From Alteripontixanthobacter sp. (lineage in GTDB: Bacteria > Pseudomonadota > Alphaproteobacteria > Sphingomonadales > Sphingomonadaceae), in contig JBDVPM010000008.1 in assembly GCA_039968605.1 (NCBI GenBank), forward strand, positions 2,098,968-2,162,967: DNA of 64,000 nt, written 5' to 3'. The notes beneath the pieces were generated by a model that made no database searches, was not told where the DNA came from, and saw only the letters and a list, made by a program, of their open reading frames with translations. This document shows positions 8,022-16,393 of this stretch, in pieces. Positions within the stretch are counted from its first letter, which is position 1. Each line of letters begins with the position of its first letter. Position numbers and translations under genes: made by a program.

Positions 8022-8971
8022 GTTAAATCTTCCCCGTTTGCAATCTGTCTGAAAGTGTCCGCTCCGCCGATGCGCAGCGCCATGCGCTCGTCCAGCGTAC
8101 CGATGGTGCCGGTGGCGATGTCATGGCCGCCGATGCGCAGCGGCACTTCGCGGCGCAGCGGCAAAGCGATGGTCGCGCCGGGCCGCAGCGCGGAAATGCG
8201 CGATACCGGCAGTTTCAATTCCGCCAGAACCGCGCACAATTCGATCGGAATGTCGCCGAACGGGCTGCGCGCGGGATGGGCCGGCGCGCGGCGCGCCGCG
8301 GGCACTGGCGAGCCTGCTGCGGCATCGCTTAGCCAGGCCGGCAAAGCGCGCGCATCGGCGAGCAGCCGGATCGTCCAGCTGCCTTCTTCCCCAGCGGCCG
8401 CATCATTGCCGCCGGATGGGTCGATATTGAGGTCGACCACGAAACATTCGCCGATCCGCGCAAAGGGGATCAGCTTGACCAGCTTACCATCCTGCCGCTT
8501 CAACACGGCCTCCCGGCCTTCGCCCAAGGCGCTGCCGATGGCCGATGCGAGCATGGCGCCAAACCTTTTTAGCGTCAGTCCGGCCGATGCGGGCAAGACT
8601 TGCGGAGCTTCGCTGCCAATATCGCCGCTGCCCCCAAACGCCCGGTCGCACAGTGCCAGCGCATCGCGCCCACCGATGGAAGCGGTCAACGCATGCGGTC
8701 CGTCGGGATCGCCGATCAGGAAATGCGCCGCGGCCCCTTCGTGCTCGGTCACGCAGTTGGATGCGTCGGCCCGTTCCGCAGCGGCGCAGGTGACGCGCGG
8801 CTTCACGCCGCCCATCAATTCGCCCAGCGGCCCGGCCAGCGCGCGGGCAGCCGCCTCGGCAAACTCGCGAACGGCTTCATCGGCATCGCCAGCCGCGCGC
8901 GGCGGCGGAACCAGCTCGGCGCAGTGGCTCGCCAACACGCGCGCTCCGCGAATTTTACGCTCGGCGCTCAT
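8018..8971 (-). CDS. fliM: Flagellar motor switch protein FliM
   Basis: FliM (317 aa from ATG 8971) is the middle C-ring protein, linking FliG to FliN and receiving phospho-CheY. The C-terminal SpoA domain is visible (ICAVLAELKLPVSRISALRP and VPLRIGGHDIATGTIG). The central CheC-like domain is divergent, and the N-terminus (MSAERKIRGARVLASHCAEL) lacks the classical CheY-binding LSQ[DE]EID motif. The frame is open further upstream, but the ATG at 8971 overlaps the fliL stop by 4 bases. The missing CheY peptide agrees with the absence of chemotaxis genes in the window. Confidence 0.85.
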   Translation of the reverse strand: MSAERKIRGARVLASHCAELVPPPRAAGDADEAVREFAEAAARALAGPLGELMGGVKPRVTCAAAERADASNCVTEHEGAAAHFLIGDPDGPHALTASIGGRDALALCDRAFGGSGDIGSEAPQVLPASAGLTLKRFGAMLASAIGSALGEGREAVLKRQDGKLVKLIPFARIGECFVVDLNIDPSGGNDAAAGEEGSWTIRLLADARALPAWLSDAAAGSPVPAARRAPAHPARSPFGDIPIELCAVLAELKLPVSRISALRPGATIALPLRREVPLRIGGHDIATGTIGTLDERMALRIGGADTFRQIANGEDLT

Positions 8972-9543
8972 TGGACCAGATACGTCCGGAAATGGACCTG
9001 ATCGACCCCGCCGAAGCCTTCCTTTTCGGTCAGCACGCGGTTGATCGCCTTGGCCAGCCGTTCCTGCAGTCGCTGCTTGCCTTCGACCGAATAGGCATCG
9101 TCTTCGGGCGTATTGGCCAGCTCGACCAGGATCGCGGATCGCACGGCCAGCTCGTGGCGCTTGAGCCATTGCAGCACGCGCCCGTCATGCCGGGTGGATG
9201 CTGCCAGGCTGAGCTGGACCAGCCCCGCCGAATCCTTCAAATTCGCGGTGAAGCCTTCTTCGAAACTGTAATAGGATGTGCGGTATTCGCTGCCGCCTTC
9301 GCCATCGACGAAGGTGCTGGTATCGTCCGCATCGGGGTCCACCCGGTACGGATCCTCCGCTCCCTTGGCAAGCAGCTTGGGCTTGTCCGGCTCCTGTGCC
9401 CCGGCGGGGGTGCCGACATAGCCAAGCTGCATCGCCCCGACCGTGCCGCCTATGCCGACGCCCAGCAGGACGAGCGCGCCCACCACCATTTTCAACTTGC
9501 CGCCCTTCTTGGCGGGCGCTTCGTCTGTGTTCTTATCTGCCAT
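8968..9543 (-). CDS. fliL: Flagellar basal body protein FliL
   Basis: FliL (191 aa) is a single-pass inner-membrane protein next to the stator units that affects motor torque. It shows a short charged cytoplasmic start, a transmembrane segment (MVVGALVLLGVGIGGTVGAM, about residues 19-38) and the periplasmic FliL domain containing FTANLKDSAGLVQLSLA and the closing EKEGFGGVDQVHFRTYLVQ. The ATG at 9543 is preferred to a TTG at 9555. It is followed by fliM with a 4-base overlap. Confidence 0.93.
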   Translation of the reverse strand: MADKNTDEAPAKKGGKLKMVVGALVLLGVGIGGTVGAMQLGYVGTPAGAQEPDKPKLLAKGAEDPYRVDPDADDTSTFVDGEGGSEYRTSYYSFEEGFTANLKDSAGLVQLSLAASTRHDGRVLQWLKRHELAVRSAILVELANTPEDDAYSVEGKQRLQERLAKAINRVLTEKEGFGGVDQVHFRTYLVQ

Positions 9544-9571
9544 GCTTGGTTCCAATTATCGGATGAAATGG

Positions 9572-10963
9572 TCAGGCGTAGAGCGCGCCGTCGCCGCCGG
9601 CTTCGGCGTGCGGCTGCGAGAGCTGCGCGCCGGGTTCGTCGAGCTTGCCGGAGTGCGCTGCATCCTGTTCGGCGATGTGCCGCCGGGCACCGCCACGCGG
9701 CTGCGCATCCGGGCGCGCCTGGTCGGATTGTTGTCCGTGCGAGGGCGTGTCCGTCTGTGGACCGCGTTCAACACGGTCGGCCTGCGCCCGCTCGGCCAAG
9801 CTACGTTCGGGTGCGGGCCGGTCGGCGACCGCGCGTTCGGCCAAGGCCGCCTGCACGGCCGGGGCGAAATCGGGATCGGCGCTGGACAGGGCGAATTTCA
9901 GGCCTGCCGCTGCAGTTTCCAGGCGCAGCGCGACATGGCCGAACTCGTCATGGCGAACGGCCATCGAAGCACGCCCGCCGACCTTGCCCATCTGCGCCTG
10001 ATCGCGCGCCTCGGCCAACCGCTCGACCACGGCATCGTGATCATGCGCCAACGATGCGGCGGCGCTGGGCGTGGTGGCAGGCGCGGGCGTAGTGGCACCG
10101 GCCGCCGGCTGGGCCGCGATCTGCGGCGCGGCGGCTGTGTCGGCGGCGGCTGGCTGAGGTGCCGCAACCTGGCCCGGGAGGGTGTCGGCCCGCAGGACGG
10201 GTGCCGCTGTTGGTACAGGTACAGGAGCGGGAGGGGGCGCAATCTTTTCACCCGATGGTCCCTTACCGCCCAGCTGCTGGACCAGCACGGCGGCCGTCCG
10301 GTCGATCACGGCGCGCAGTTCGGGAGACATGACTTTCGGTGCCAGATCGGAAGCGGGAACGGGCGCGTTAGGCGCTGCCGGCTTGGCCGGGCTAGCGCCC
10401 GCCTCGGTGACCGGCTGCAAAGGCCGAAAAGCTTTTGCCCCAGCGGCGTTGCTGGCGGCGGGAGTATCCGTAAAAGCGCCTCCTTTCGCCAGGCTTGCCG
10501 TGAACCGGTCGAGCATGGCCCGCGGCGCTGCGCCCGGCTCCGCCCAGTCCTCCGGGCGAGCGCTGACAGGCAGCGGCACAATATTCTCAGCCGGCTGCGC
10601 CAGCGATACCCCGGGGTGCGCCTCCGCCGGCGGCGATACGTCCGGCAATTCCGGCAAAGTTTTGCCGCCCGGCGGCAATAGCGGCAGGGATTTGCCGGTC
10701 GGCAGCAGCGATTTGTCCGCGGCAAGCTCCCCTTGCTCCAAGTCGCCAGGTATCTTCGCTGTGCCTGCGGCAGCGCCCGGCACAATCGGGGCGGTCAGCG
10801 GTGTCAGGCCGTCGATCAGGGCGGTGAAATCGAGCATGTGGACATCTGGCCCATCGGCGGGCGCTATCGCCCCTTCCGGCGGGGGCGTGTTACCGGGTAG
10901 GTTGGTCAATTGCGGGATCACTCGAGCCACCTCGTAAAAGCCTGCGCCGGACTGTCCGGCCAC
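9572..10963 (-). CDS. fliK: Flagellar hook-length control protein FliK
   Basis: The product (463 aa from GTG 10963) is Pro/Ala-rich and disordered for its first 300 residues, as expected of the molecular ruler FliK, and has a short C-terminal domain with the family core (FGHVALRLETAAAGLKFAL, near residue 350), which contacts FlhB to switch export specificity. The gene occupies the fliK position between fliJ and fliL. The GTG lies 3 bases after the fliJ stop; an ATG at 10837 is an alternative. The region after the domain is Gln/Arg-rich and ends GGDGALYA. Confidence 0.8.
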   Translation of the reverse strand: MAGQSGAGFYEVARVIPQLTNLPGNTPPPEGAIAPADGPDVHMLDFTALIDGLTPLTAPIVPGAAAGTAKIPGDLEQGELAADKSLLPTGKSLPLLPPGGKTLPELPDVSPPAEAHPGVSLAQPAENIVPLPVSARPEDWAEPGAAPRAMLDRFTASLAKGGAFTDTPAASNAAGAKAFRPLQPVTEAGASPAKPAAPNAPVPASDLAPKVMSPELRAVIDRTAAVLVQQLGGKGPSGEKIAPPPAPVPVPTAAPVLRADTLPGQVAAPQPAAADTAAAPQIAAQPAAGATTPAPATTPSAAASLAHDHDAVVERLAEARDQAQMGKVGGRASMAVRHDEFGHVALRLETAAAGLKFALSSADPDFAPAVQAALAERAVADRPAPERSLAERAQADRVERGPQTDTPSHGQQSDQARPDAQPRGGARRHIAEQDAAHSGKLDEPGAQLSQPHAEAGGDGALYA

Positions 10964-10966
10964 TGT

Positions 10967-11395
10967 TCAGCGGGTTCTATTCAATTTCCGTGCCAAATCG
11001 GGACTATCGTCTATCGAAGCGGCCAAGCGCAGTTCGTCCGCCAACTGGCGGGATCGTTCGGCCACCTTGTCGCGGCGGTGTTCCGCGCGGGCGAGCCGGT
11101 CCATCGCCGATGCCGAGCGCCTGTCCGCCAGATCGCCCTGTGCCCGTGTATCGCGCGCCAGGCGGCTCACCGCTGCGGCAAAGGCCGCGCGGTCCTGCAA
11201 TGCGGCGGCGCTGGTCGGCGCGCTCACGCCGCTCTGTGCCGATCCAATCGCATCGACGCGCAGGGCAAGCGATTGCAGCCGCAGCCGGTCGGCATGGCAT
11301 TCGGCGGCCTCGCGCAGGGCCGTCACCCGTTCGCTTTCGCGCAGCCGCTCGATCCGGCGGATGCGGGCTATTTTCAGGCGTGCCGGGCCGCTCAT
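10967..11395 (-). CDS. fliJ: Flagellar export protein FliJ
   Basis: This 142-residue protein is rich in Arg, Ala and Glu and predicted to form a long two-helix coiled coil, the FliJ fold that inserts in the FliI ATPase ring like the gamma subunit of F1-ATPase. Sequence similarity to FliJ is weak, so the name rests on position (between fliI and fliK), length and coiled-coil character. The start overlaps the fliI stop by 4 bases. Confidence 0.75.
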   Translation of the reverse strand: MSGPARLKIARIRRIERLRESERVTALREAAECHADRLRLQSLALRVDAIGSAQSGVSAPTSAAALQDRAAFAAAVSRLARDTRAQGDLADRRSASAMDRLARAEHRRDKVAERSRQLADELRLAASIDDSPDLARKLNRTR

Positions 11396-12735
11396 GGCGG
11401 GGTGTCGGCAAACAACGCCTGCAGCCCTGCAACCGCCTCGCCGGGCGCGGTGACTTCGGTGATTTCCTGCTGCACGAAAGCGCTGAGCGCCGGGTGTAGC
11501 GCCATCGCGCGGTCCACTGCCGGGTCCGCCCCTTCGCGGTACGCACCCATCAGCACCAGATCGCGATTGGCCTCGTAATCGGCGGCCAGGGCGCGGAATT
11601 GCCGCGCTGCCGAAACGTGATCGGGCGCGGCCACATCGTCCATCACCCGGCTGAGCGAGGCAGGCACGTCGATCGCTGGATATTGCCCCCTCTGGGCCAG
11701 ATCGCGCGACAGCACGATATGGCCGTCCATGATTGCGCGCGCCGTATCGACCACCGGATCGTTGGCATCGTCGCCATCGGCCAGCACGGTATAGATACCG
11801 GTCACGGCCCCCCCGGTCGTGGCGGAATTGCCCGCGCGTTCGACCAGCTTGGTTATCGCGGCCAGCGCAGATGGCGGATAGCCGCGCGCCGCACCGGGTT
11901 CACCCAGCAGCAGCGCAATCTCGCGCGCTGCATGGGCAACGCGGGTCAGGCTGTCGAGGATCAGCAGCACCCGTTTGCCCTGCTTGCGCTGATGCTCGGC
12001 CAGCGCGGCGGCATATTGAGCGCCGCGCAACCGCAGATTGGGCGCGTGGTCCGCGGGTACTGCAACGATGGTCGTGCGCGCTCCGCCGGGGCCGTGCATG
12101 TGGCGGCCCACCACGTCGGACACCTCGCGCGCGCGTTCGCCGATCAGGCCGATCACCACTGCATCGCATTGATCCTGCCCGGCGGCGGAACCGCGTGCGA
12201 TCATGTCGATCAGCATGGACTTGCCCACGCCCGATCCGGCCACGATGCCCATGCGTTGGCCGGTGCCCATAGTCGTCAAGGCATCGATCGCCCGCACGCC
12301 GGTGGCAAAGCTCTCGCACACGCTGGAACGCTCCAATGCGCCTTCGCGCATTCCGCCCAGCGGCCACATCCGCGCCGATCGGATAGGCGGTCCGCCATCG
12401 ATCGGATTGCCCAGCGCATCGACCGCGCGGCCCAAAAATGCGTCGCCCACCGGGACCATCCCGGCATGGCCGCTGGCCCGTACGCGTGCGCCCGGGGTCA
12501 GCATGACCGTATCACCCAGCAATATCATCAGGCTGTGGCCGCCGCGAAAGCCGATAACCTCGGCGCGCAGCGGATCGCCGCCCGCTTGCGGCTCGATCTC
12601 GCACAAGGCGCCGACCGGCGCGGGCTGGCCCGACACCTCGATCAATCCGCCATCGCAGGAACATACCCGCCCTTCCCTGACCGGACCGACCGGCAGGCGC
12701 ACCTTGGCCAACCGGCCAAGTTCGTGATGCAGCAT
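11392..12735 (-). CDS. fliI: Flagellum-specific ATPase FliI
   Basis: FliI (447 aa) energises and orders type III flagellar export. It carries the F1-beta-like ATPase core: Walker A GSGVGKS at residues 168-174, the catalytic-Glu region VVIGLIGERAREV, Walker B LLILDSLTRVAHA, and the family stretch GEPGAARGYPPSALAAITKLVERAG. The N-terminal beta-barrel domain spans about residues 20-90. The ATG at 12735, 13 bases after the fliH stop, gives a normal N-terminus; an ATG at 12780 would add 15 residues and overlap fliH. Confidence 0.95.
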   Translation of the reverse strand: MLHHELGRLAKVRLPVGPVREGRVCSCDGGLIEVSGQPAPVGALCEIEPQAGGDPLRAEVIGFRGGHSLMILLGDTVMLTPGARVRASGHAGMVPVGDAFLGRAVDALGNPIDGGPPIRSARMWPLGGMREGALERSSVCESFATGVRAIDALTTMGTGQRMGIVAGSGVGKSMLIDMIARGSAAGQDQCDAVVIGLIGERAREVSDVVGRHMHGPGGARTTIVAVPADHAPNLRLRGAQYAAALAEHQRKQGKRVLLILDSLTRVAHAAREIALLLGEPGAARGYPPSALAAITKLVERAGNSATTGGAVTGIYTVLADGDDANDPVVDTARAIMDGHIVLSRDLAQRGQYPAIDVPASLSRVMDDVAAPDHVSAARQFRALAADYEANRDLVLMGAYREGADPAVDRAMALHPALSAFVQQEITEVTAPGEAVAGLQALFADTPP

Positions 12736-12748
12736 GGGAAGCACCGCC

Positions 12749-13366
12749 TCAGCCCGGATCGCAGCCCAGCGCATCGGCAATCGCCGCGCGCCATTGCAGC
12801 GGCCCGTCGAGCACGCAGCCTTCCACGCCTTCCAGCTTGATCGAACCGCGTTCGAGCAAGGGATCGGGTTCGATCCGCAGGCCTTCGGCTACGCTTTGAT
12901 CAAGTGCCGAGACATCTTCGGGGTTCACATGCAGGGTCAATTGCCGCGTCTCCTGCCCCAGCATTTCCACCGCCTTGCGGCAGCGCCGGTTCAATTGCTC
13001 GCGGTCCAGCGCGAGCGGCTCCAGCGTGCGTTCGCATAGCAGCGCCACCGTTTCTGCCAGCCGGGCGGCGAGCATTTCGCCCGCAGTTTCGTCGATTGTC
13101 GCCAACTGGCTGCGCAAGCTGTCTCGCGCTGCCTGACGTTCGGCAAATTCGGCCTCCGCCTGCGCGCGGCCCAGCGCCTCGCCTTCGGACCGCGCAATGG
13201 CCAGCGCATCGTCCTGCGATGACGGTGCTGCGGGTTCTGCGTGGCGCCGATCGGGTTTGCCGAAGCGGCGATCGGGCATGAATTGCCGTGCGCGCGCCGA
13301 CTGCGCGATCCAGTCGGGCGATGGCGCTGTTTCGCCCGGTGCGGATGGTTCAAACATATTCGCCAT
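12749..13366 (-). CDS. fliH: Flagellar assembly protein FliH
   Basis: FliH (205 aa) binds FliI and docks it to FliN. The middle of the protein is Ala/Glu/Arg-rich (residues 55-100), with GEALGRAQAEAEFAERQAA resembling the GxxxA-type repeats of FliH, followed by a C-terminal domain that ends DGPLQWRAAIADALG. It lies between fliG and fliI, its usual place. Starts at 13366 (MANMFEP) or 13357 overlap the end of fliG slightly. Confidence 0.85.
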   Translation of the reverse strand: MANMFEPSAPGETAPSPDWIAQSARARQFMPDRRFGKPDRRHAEPAAPSSQDDALAIARSEGEALGRAQAEAEFAERQAARDSLRSQLATIDETAGEMLAARLAETVALLCERTLEPLALDREQLNRRCRKAVEMLGQETRQLTLHVNPEDVSALDQSVAEGLRIEPDPLLERGSIKLEGVEGCVLDGPLQWRAAIADALGCDPG

Positions 13367-14360
13367 CGTCGCTGCCGAAGGAAATCTCGCCCGCACCGCC
13401 CAATTCGCGGGCTTTTGCAATCATCGTCTTTTGCGCGCTGAGGACATCTTCGCGGCGGATCTTGCCGCGCAGTTCGATCTCGTCGCGAACGCCGTCGGCT
13501 GCCCGGCTGGACATTGCCGCGAACACCGGATCCCGCTCTGCTTCGGGCAGTCCCGCCAACGCATCGATCAGCGCTTCGCTTTCCACGTCGCGCAGCAGGC
13601 GGCCTATATCCTTGCCATCCATCGCCAGCACCATCGCGAAGGTGAACATCTCCGCCTCGATCATCCGGGCCAGCTCGGGCTCGCGCTCGGTCAAGACCGG
13701 CAGCACGGTCTGACCCACGCTGGCCGCCGCATTGTTGATCAGATCGGCCGCTTCGCGCGCGCCGCCCATCGTCAACGCCGCCTTGCCGAAGCGAGCGGCG
13801 ATACTGGCGGAAAGCATTTCATCGAGCATTTCCACCGCGCTTGCCGCCACCGGACCCATCCTGGCGATGCGTTCCACTACTTGCGGCTGCAAGGCTGCGG
13901 GCAGCAGGCTGAGCGTCTGTGCGGCAGGATCGGGTTCGAGCAGCAGCAGCAGCACGGCAACAGCCTGCGGATGCTCGGCCTCCACCAGCGAGGCGACCAC
14001 GGACGGGGCCAGCCAGCGGGCCAGTTCCAGCGACGCGGTTGGCGTCTCGGGAGCGATCCGCTGCATCAGATTGTCGGCCTTGGCCTCACCCACGGCGCGC
14101 TGCATGGTGCTGCGGACCTGCGCAGTGCGATCGGCGGCGGGCAACGCCTGGCTGTCTGCCTGCGCGATGAACCCGTCGATAGCCGCAGCGATGCGTTCCG
14201 GACCTACTTCGCCCAGCGCGCACATCGCAGTGCCGAGCGCCTGCAATTCTTCCGGGCCGAAATGCGACAGGATACCCGCCGCCTCGTCATCGCCCAGCAG
14301 CATCACGATCACCGCCGCGCGCTCCAGGTCACCGTTTGTCATCGGATCAGGCTGGCTCAT
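13350..14360 (-). CDS. fliG: Flagellar motor switch protein FliG
   Basis: FliG (336 aa) is the C-ring protein that meets the stator. The sequence shows the N-terminal FliF-binding domain (AAVIVMLLGDDEAAGILSHF), the middle domain with an EHPQ motif in VEAEHPQAVAVLLLLLEPD, and the C-terminal torque domain with MFTFAMVLAMDGKDIGRLLR and a charged helix. The length is the usual 330-345 residues. It overlaps fliF by 4 bases at its start and fliH at its end. Confidence 0.95.
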   Translation of the reverse strand: MSQPDPMTNGDLERAAVIVMLLGDDEAAGILSHFGPEELQALGTAMCALGEVGPERIAAAIDGFIAQADSQALPAADRTAQVRSTMQRAVGEAKADNLMQRIAPETPTASLELARWLAPSVVASLVEAEHPQAVAVLLLLLEPDPAAQTLSLLPAALQPQVVERIARMGPVAASAVEMLDEMLSASIAARFGKAALTMGGAREAADLINNAAASVGQTVLPVLTEREPELARMIEAEMFTFAMVLAMDGKDIGRLLRDVESEALIDALAGLPEAERDPVFAAMSSRAADGVRDEIELRGKIRREDVLSAQKTMIAKARELGGAGEISFGSDDGEYV

Positions 14361-15997
14361 GCGCTGGCGCTCCCGGCTGGTTCGGCCAGCATCCGGCGAA
14401 GCGCGGTGGCTGCGCGGTCGGGTTGCTGCGCCGCCAGGCTGCGGGCGAGCGCGACCTGTTCACGCAGCGCCTCTGTATCGGGGCCGGAACCGGACGTTCC
14501 GGCAGAGTTTGCAGCAGGATCTAACACGCCTTGGGCGAGCAACTCTCCGCCATCGATCGGCGCATCGCCTTCCGTCGGCTCTTCGCGTTTGAGCGCGCGG
14601 ACCAGCGGGCGAACCCCGAACAGCAGCGCCAGGATCACCGCGATCAGCGCAACCGCGTTGCGCAGCACGGCGGCGAACCACGATGCTTCGTAAAACGGCG
14701 TTTCCTCGGCCACCACCGGCTCGAACGTGCCGGCGATCACCGCCACCGTATCGCCGCGCTCGGGATCGGCGCCAACCGCTGCGGCGACCAGTTTTTCGAC
14801 CTGCTCGGCAGTAGCGGGCTTGATCTTGTCGAGCGCCTCCCGGCTGAGCGCGACAGCCACCGACAGGCGGCGCAATCCGCCCGGAGCGTTGCTGGTGACG
14901 GCGACTTCCCGGCCAAGTTCGTATGTGCGCCTGGCGCTGGTTTCGCCGGCAGTCTGGCCGGCATCTTCGCCCCCAGCATCGCCGCCTTGCGGTGCGCCAT
15001 CCTCCAGCACGGCATCGGCCGGAGGAGTGTTCGCCAGTACGCCGGGTATACCCCCGGCAGGCCCGCTATCGCGGCGGGTGGAGCGCATCTCGGTTTCGGA
15101 GCGGACCACGCCGTCCTTGTCGTAACTTTCGCGTGCGCTGGTCTGTTCGCTATTATCCAGCTCTACCTGCACTTCGCTGGAAAAATTGCCCGCACCCAGC
15201 ATCGGCACGAGCAGCCCGTCGATCTGCGCGCGCAGCTTGTCTTCGTAATTCGCCTGCAGTTTCAGCATGTCGCCTGCCCCGCTATCGCCATCGGCGGACA
15301 GCAGATTGCCATGTTGGTCGGCCACGCGCACTTCATCGGTCGCCATGCCCGGCACCGATCCTGCCACCAGGTTCACAATCGCGCTGACCTGCGCATCGGA
15401 CAGGCTGCGTCCGCGCGCAAGGCGCAGCATTACCGAGGCGCTGGGCGGCGCATTGTCGCGCACGAAGGCGCTGCGCTGCGGCTGTGCGAGATGTACCCGC
15501 ACGCTTTCCACCGCGTCGATTTCGGCGATGGTCATCATCAGTTCGCGCTCGCGGACATTCTTCAGCCGCTCGCCTTCCAGCGTGCGGCTGGCACCCAACG
15601 GGATGGAATCGAGCATCGCCGCGCCGGTTTCGGGCGAGGCCAATGCGCCGTCGCTAGCAACCAGCATCCGCGCGCGATAAAGATCGTTTTCCGCCACGCT
15701 GACCATGCCGGTGCTGTTGTCGATCGCGTAATCGATCCCGGCCCCGTCCAGCACTTCCACCACGCTGGCCCGTTCCGCATCGCCGAGCGAGGAATAGAGC
15801 GTGCGCTGCGGCGGGGTGGACATTGCCATCCACAGCAGCGCAACCACCGCCAGCGCGCCCAGTCCGCCAATCGCGGGTAACGCCTTGCGAATCGCGGGCT
15901 GCGCCAGCAGCGCCTTGCCGGAATCGAGGATATTGCCGCCCATCGCCGGCGGAACGGCGGCGGCACCCGAGGTGCCTGCCAGATCGGTGGAAGCCAT
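14357..15997 (-). CDS. fliF: Flagellar MS-ring protein FliF
   Basis: FliF (546 aa) builds the MS-ring in the inner membrane on which the whole basal body assembles. Two transmembrane segments are visible, near residues 40-60 (GGLGALAVVALLWMAMS) and 440-465 (NAVALIAVILALLFGVRPLV). Between them are the ring-building motifs (ARMLVASDGAL, LEGERLKNVRERELMMTI). The cytoplasmic tail ends with the FliG-binding helix (VALARSLAAQQPDRAATAL). It follows fliE by 3 bases. Confidence 0.96.
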   Translation of the reverse strand: MASTDLAGTSGAAAVPPAMGGNILDSGKALLAQPAIRKALPAIGGLGALAVVALLWMAMSTPPQRTLYSSLGDAERASVVEVLDGAGIDYAIDNSTGMVSVAENDLYRARMLVASDGALASPETGAAMLDSIPLGASRTLEGERLKNVRERELMMTIAEIDAVESVRVHLAQPQRSAFVRDNAPPSASVMLRLARGRSLSDAQVSAIVNLVAGSVPGMATDEVRVADQHGNLLSADGDSGAGDMLKLQANYEDKLRAQIDGLLVPMLGAGNFSSEVQVELDNSEQTSARESYDKDGVVRSETEMRSTRRDSGPAGGIPGVLANTPPADAVLEDGAPQGGDAGGEDAGQTAGETSARRTYELGREVAVTSNAPGGLRRLSVAVALSREALDKIKPATAEQVEKLVAAAVGADPERGDTVAVIAGTFEPVVAEETPFYEASWFAAVLRNAVALIAVILALLFGVRPLVRALKREEPTEGDAPIDGGELLAQGVLDPAANSAGTSGSGPDTEALREQVALARSLAAQQPDRAATALRRMLAEPAGSASA

Positions 15998-16000
15998 CGG

Positions 16001-16393
16001 TTACACTCCCATTCGCATGATGTCTTGATAGGCCGACAGCAGCTTGTTGCGCACTTGCAGCGTGGCTTCGAAAGCCAGCCCGGATTCCTGCCGCGCAAGC
16101 ATGACCTGCGCGATGTCGGTCACTTCGCCGCGTTCATAGGCTGCGGTCATATCGGCCGATTTGAGCTGGCTGGCATTGACCGTTTCCACCGCCGATTTCA
16201 GCGTATCGGCAAAACCGCCGCCCGGTTTGGGTGCGGCAATCCCGCCATCGGCCGAAGCCGGAGTTGGGGCCGCAGCTTGCCCGGCGCCCGCCTCGCGCAA
16301 GGATTTCAGCGTGTCGGATTGCTGCAGGATCTGCTGGCGCAAGGCGATCACCTGACCCACGCCGCCTGCGCCGCCAATGGCCCCGGCGCTCAT
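16001..16393 (-). CDS. fliE: Flagellar MS-ring/rod junction protein FliE
   Basis: FliE (130 aa) connects the MS-ring to the rod. The C-terminal two-thirds matches the family: FADTLKSAVETVNASQLKSA, the YERGEVTDIAQVMLARQES core and the ending QVRNKLLSAYQDIMRMGV. The first 50 residues are longer and less conserved than in enterobacteria. The start overlaps the flbD stop by 4 bases, so flbD and the fliE-fliF set are one transcription unit. Confidence 0.95.
   Translation of the reverse strand: MSAGAIGGAGGVGQVIALRQQILQQSDTLKSLREAGAGQAAAPTPASADGGIAAPKPGGGFADTLKSAVETVNASQLKSADMTAAYERGEVTDIAQVMLARQESGLAFEATLQVRNKLLSAYQDIMRMGV

Noticed and set aside
14531-15880. Open frame of 449 codons opposite fliF
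   Set aside because: Shadow of fliF, rich in His, Arg and Gln with no motif.
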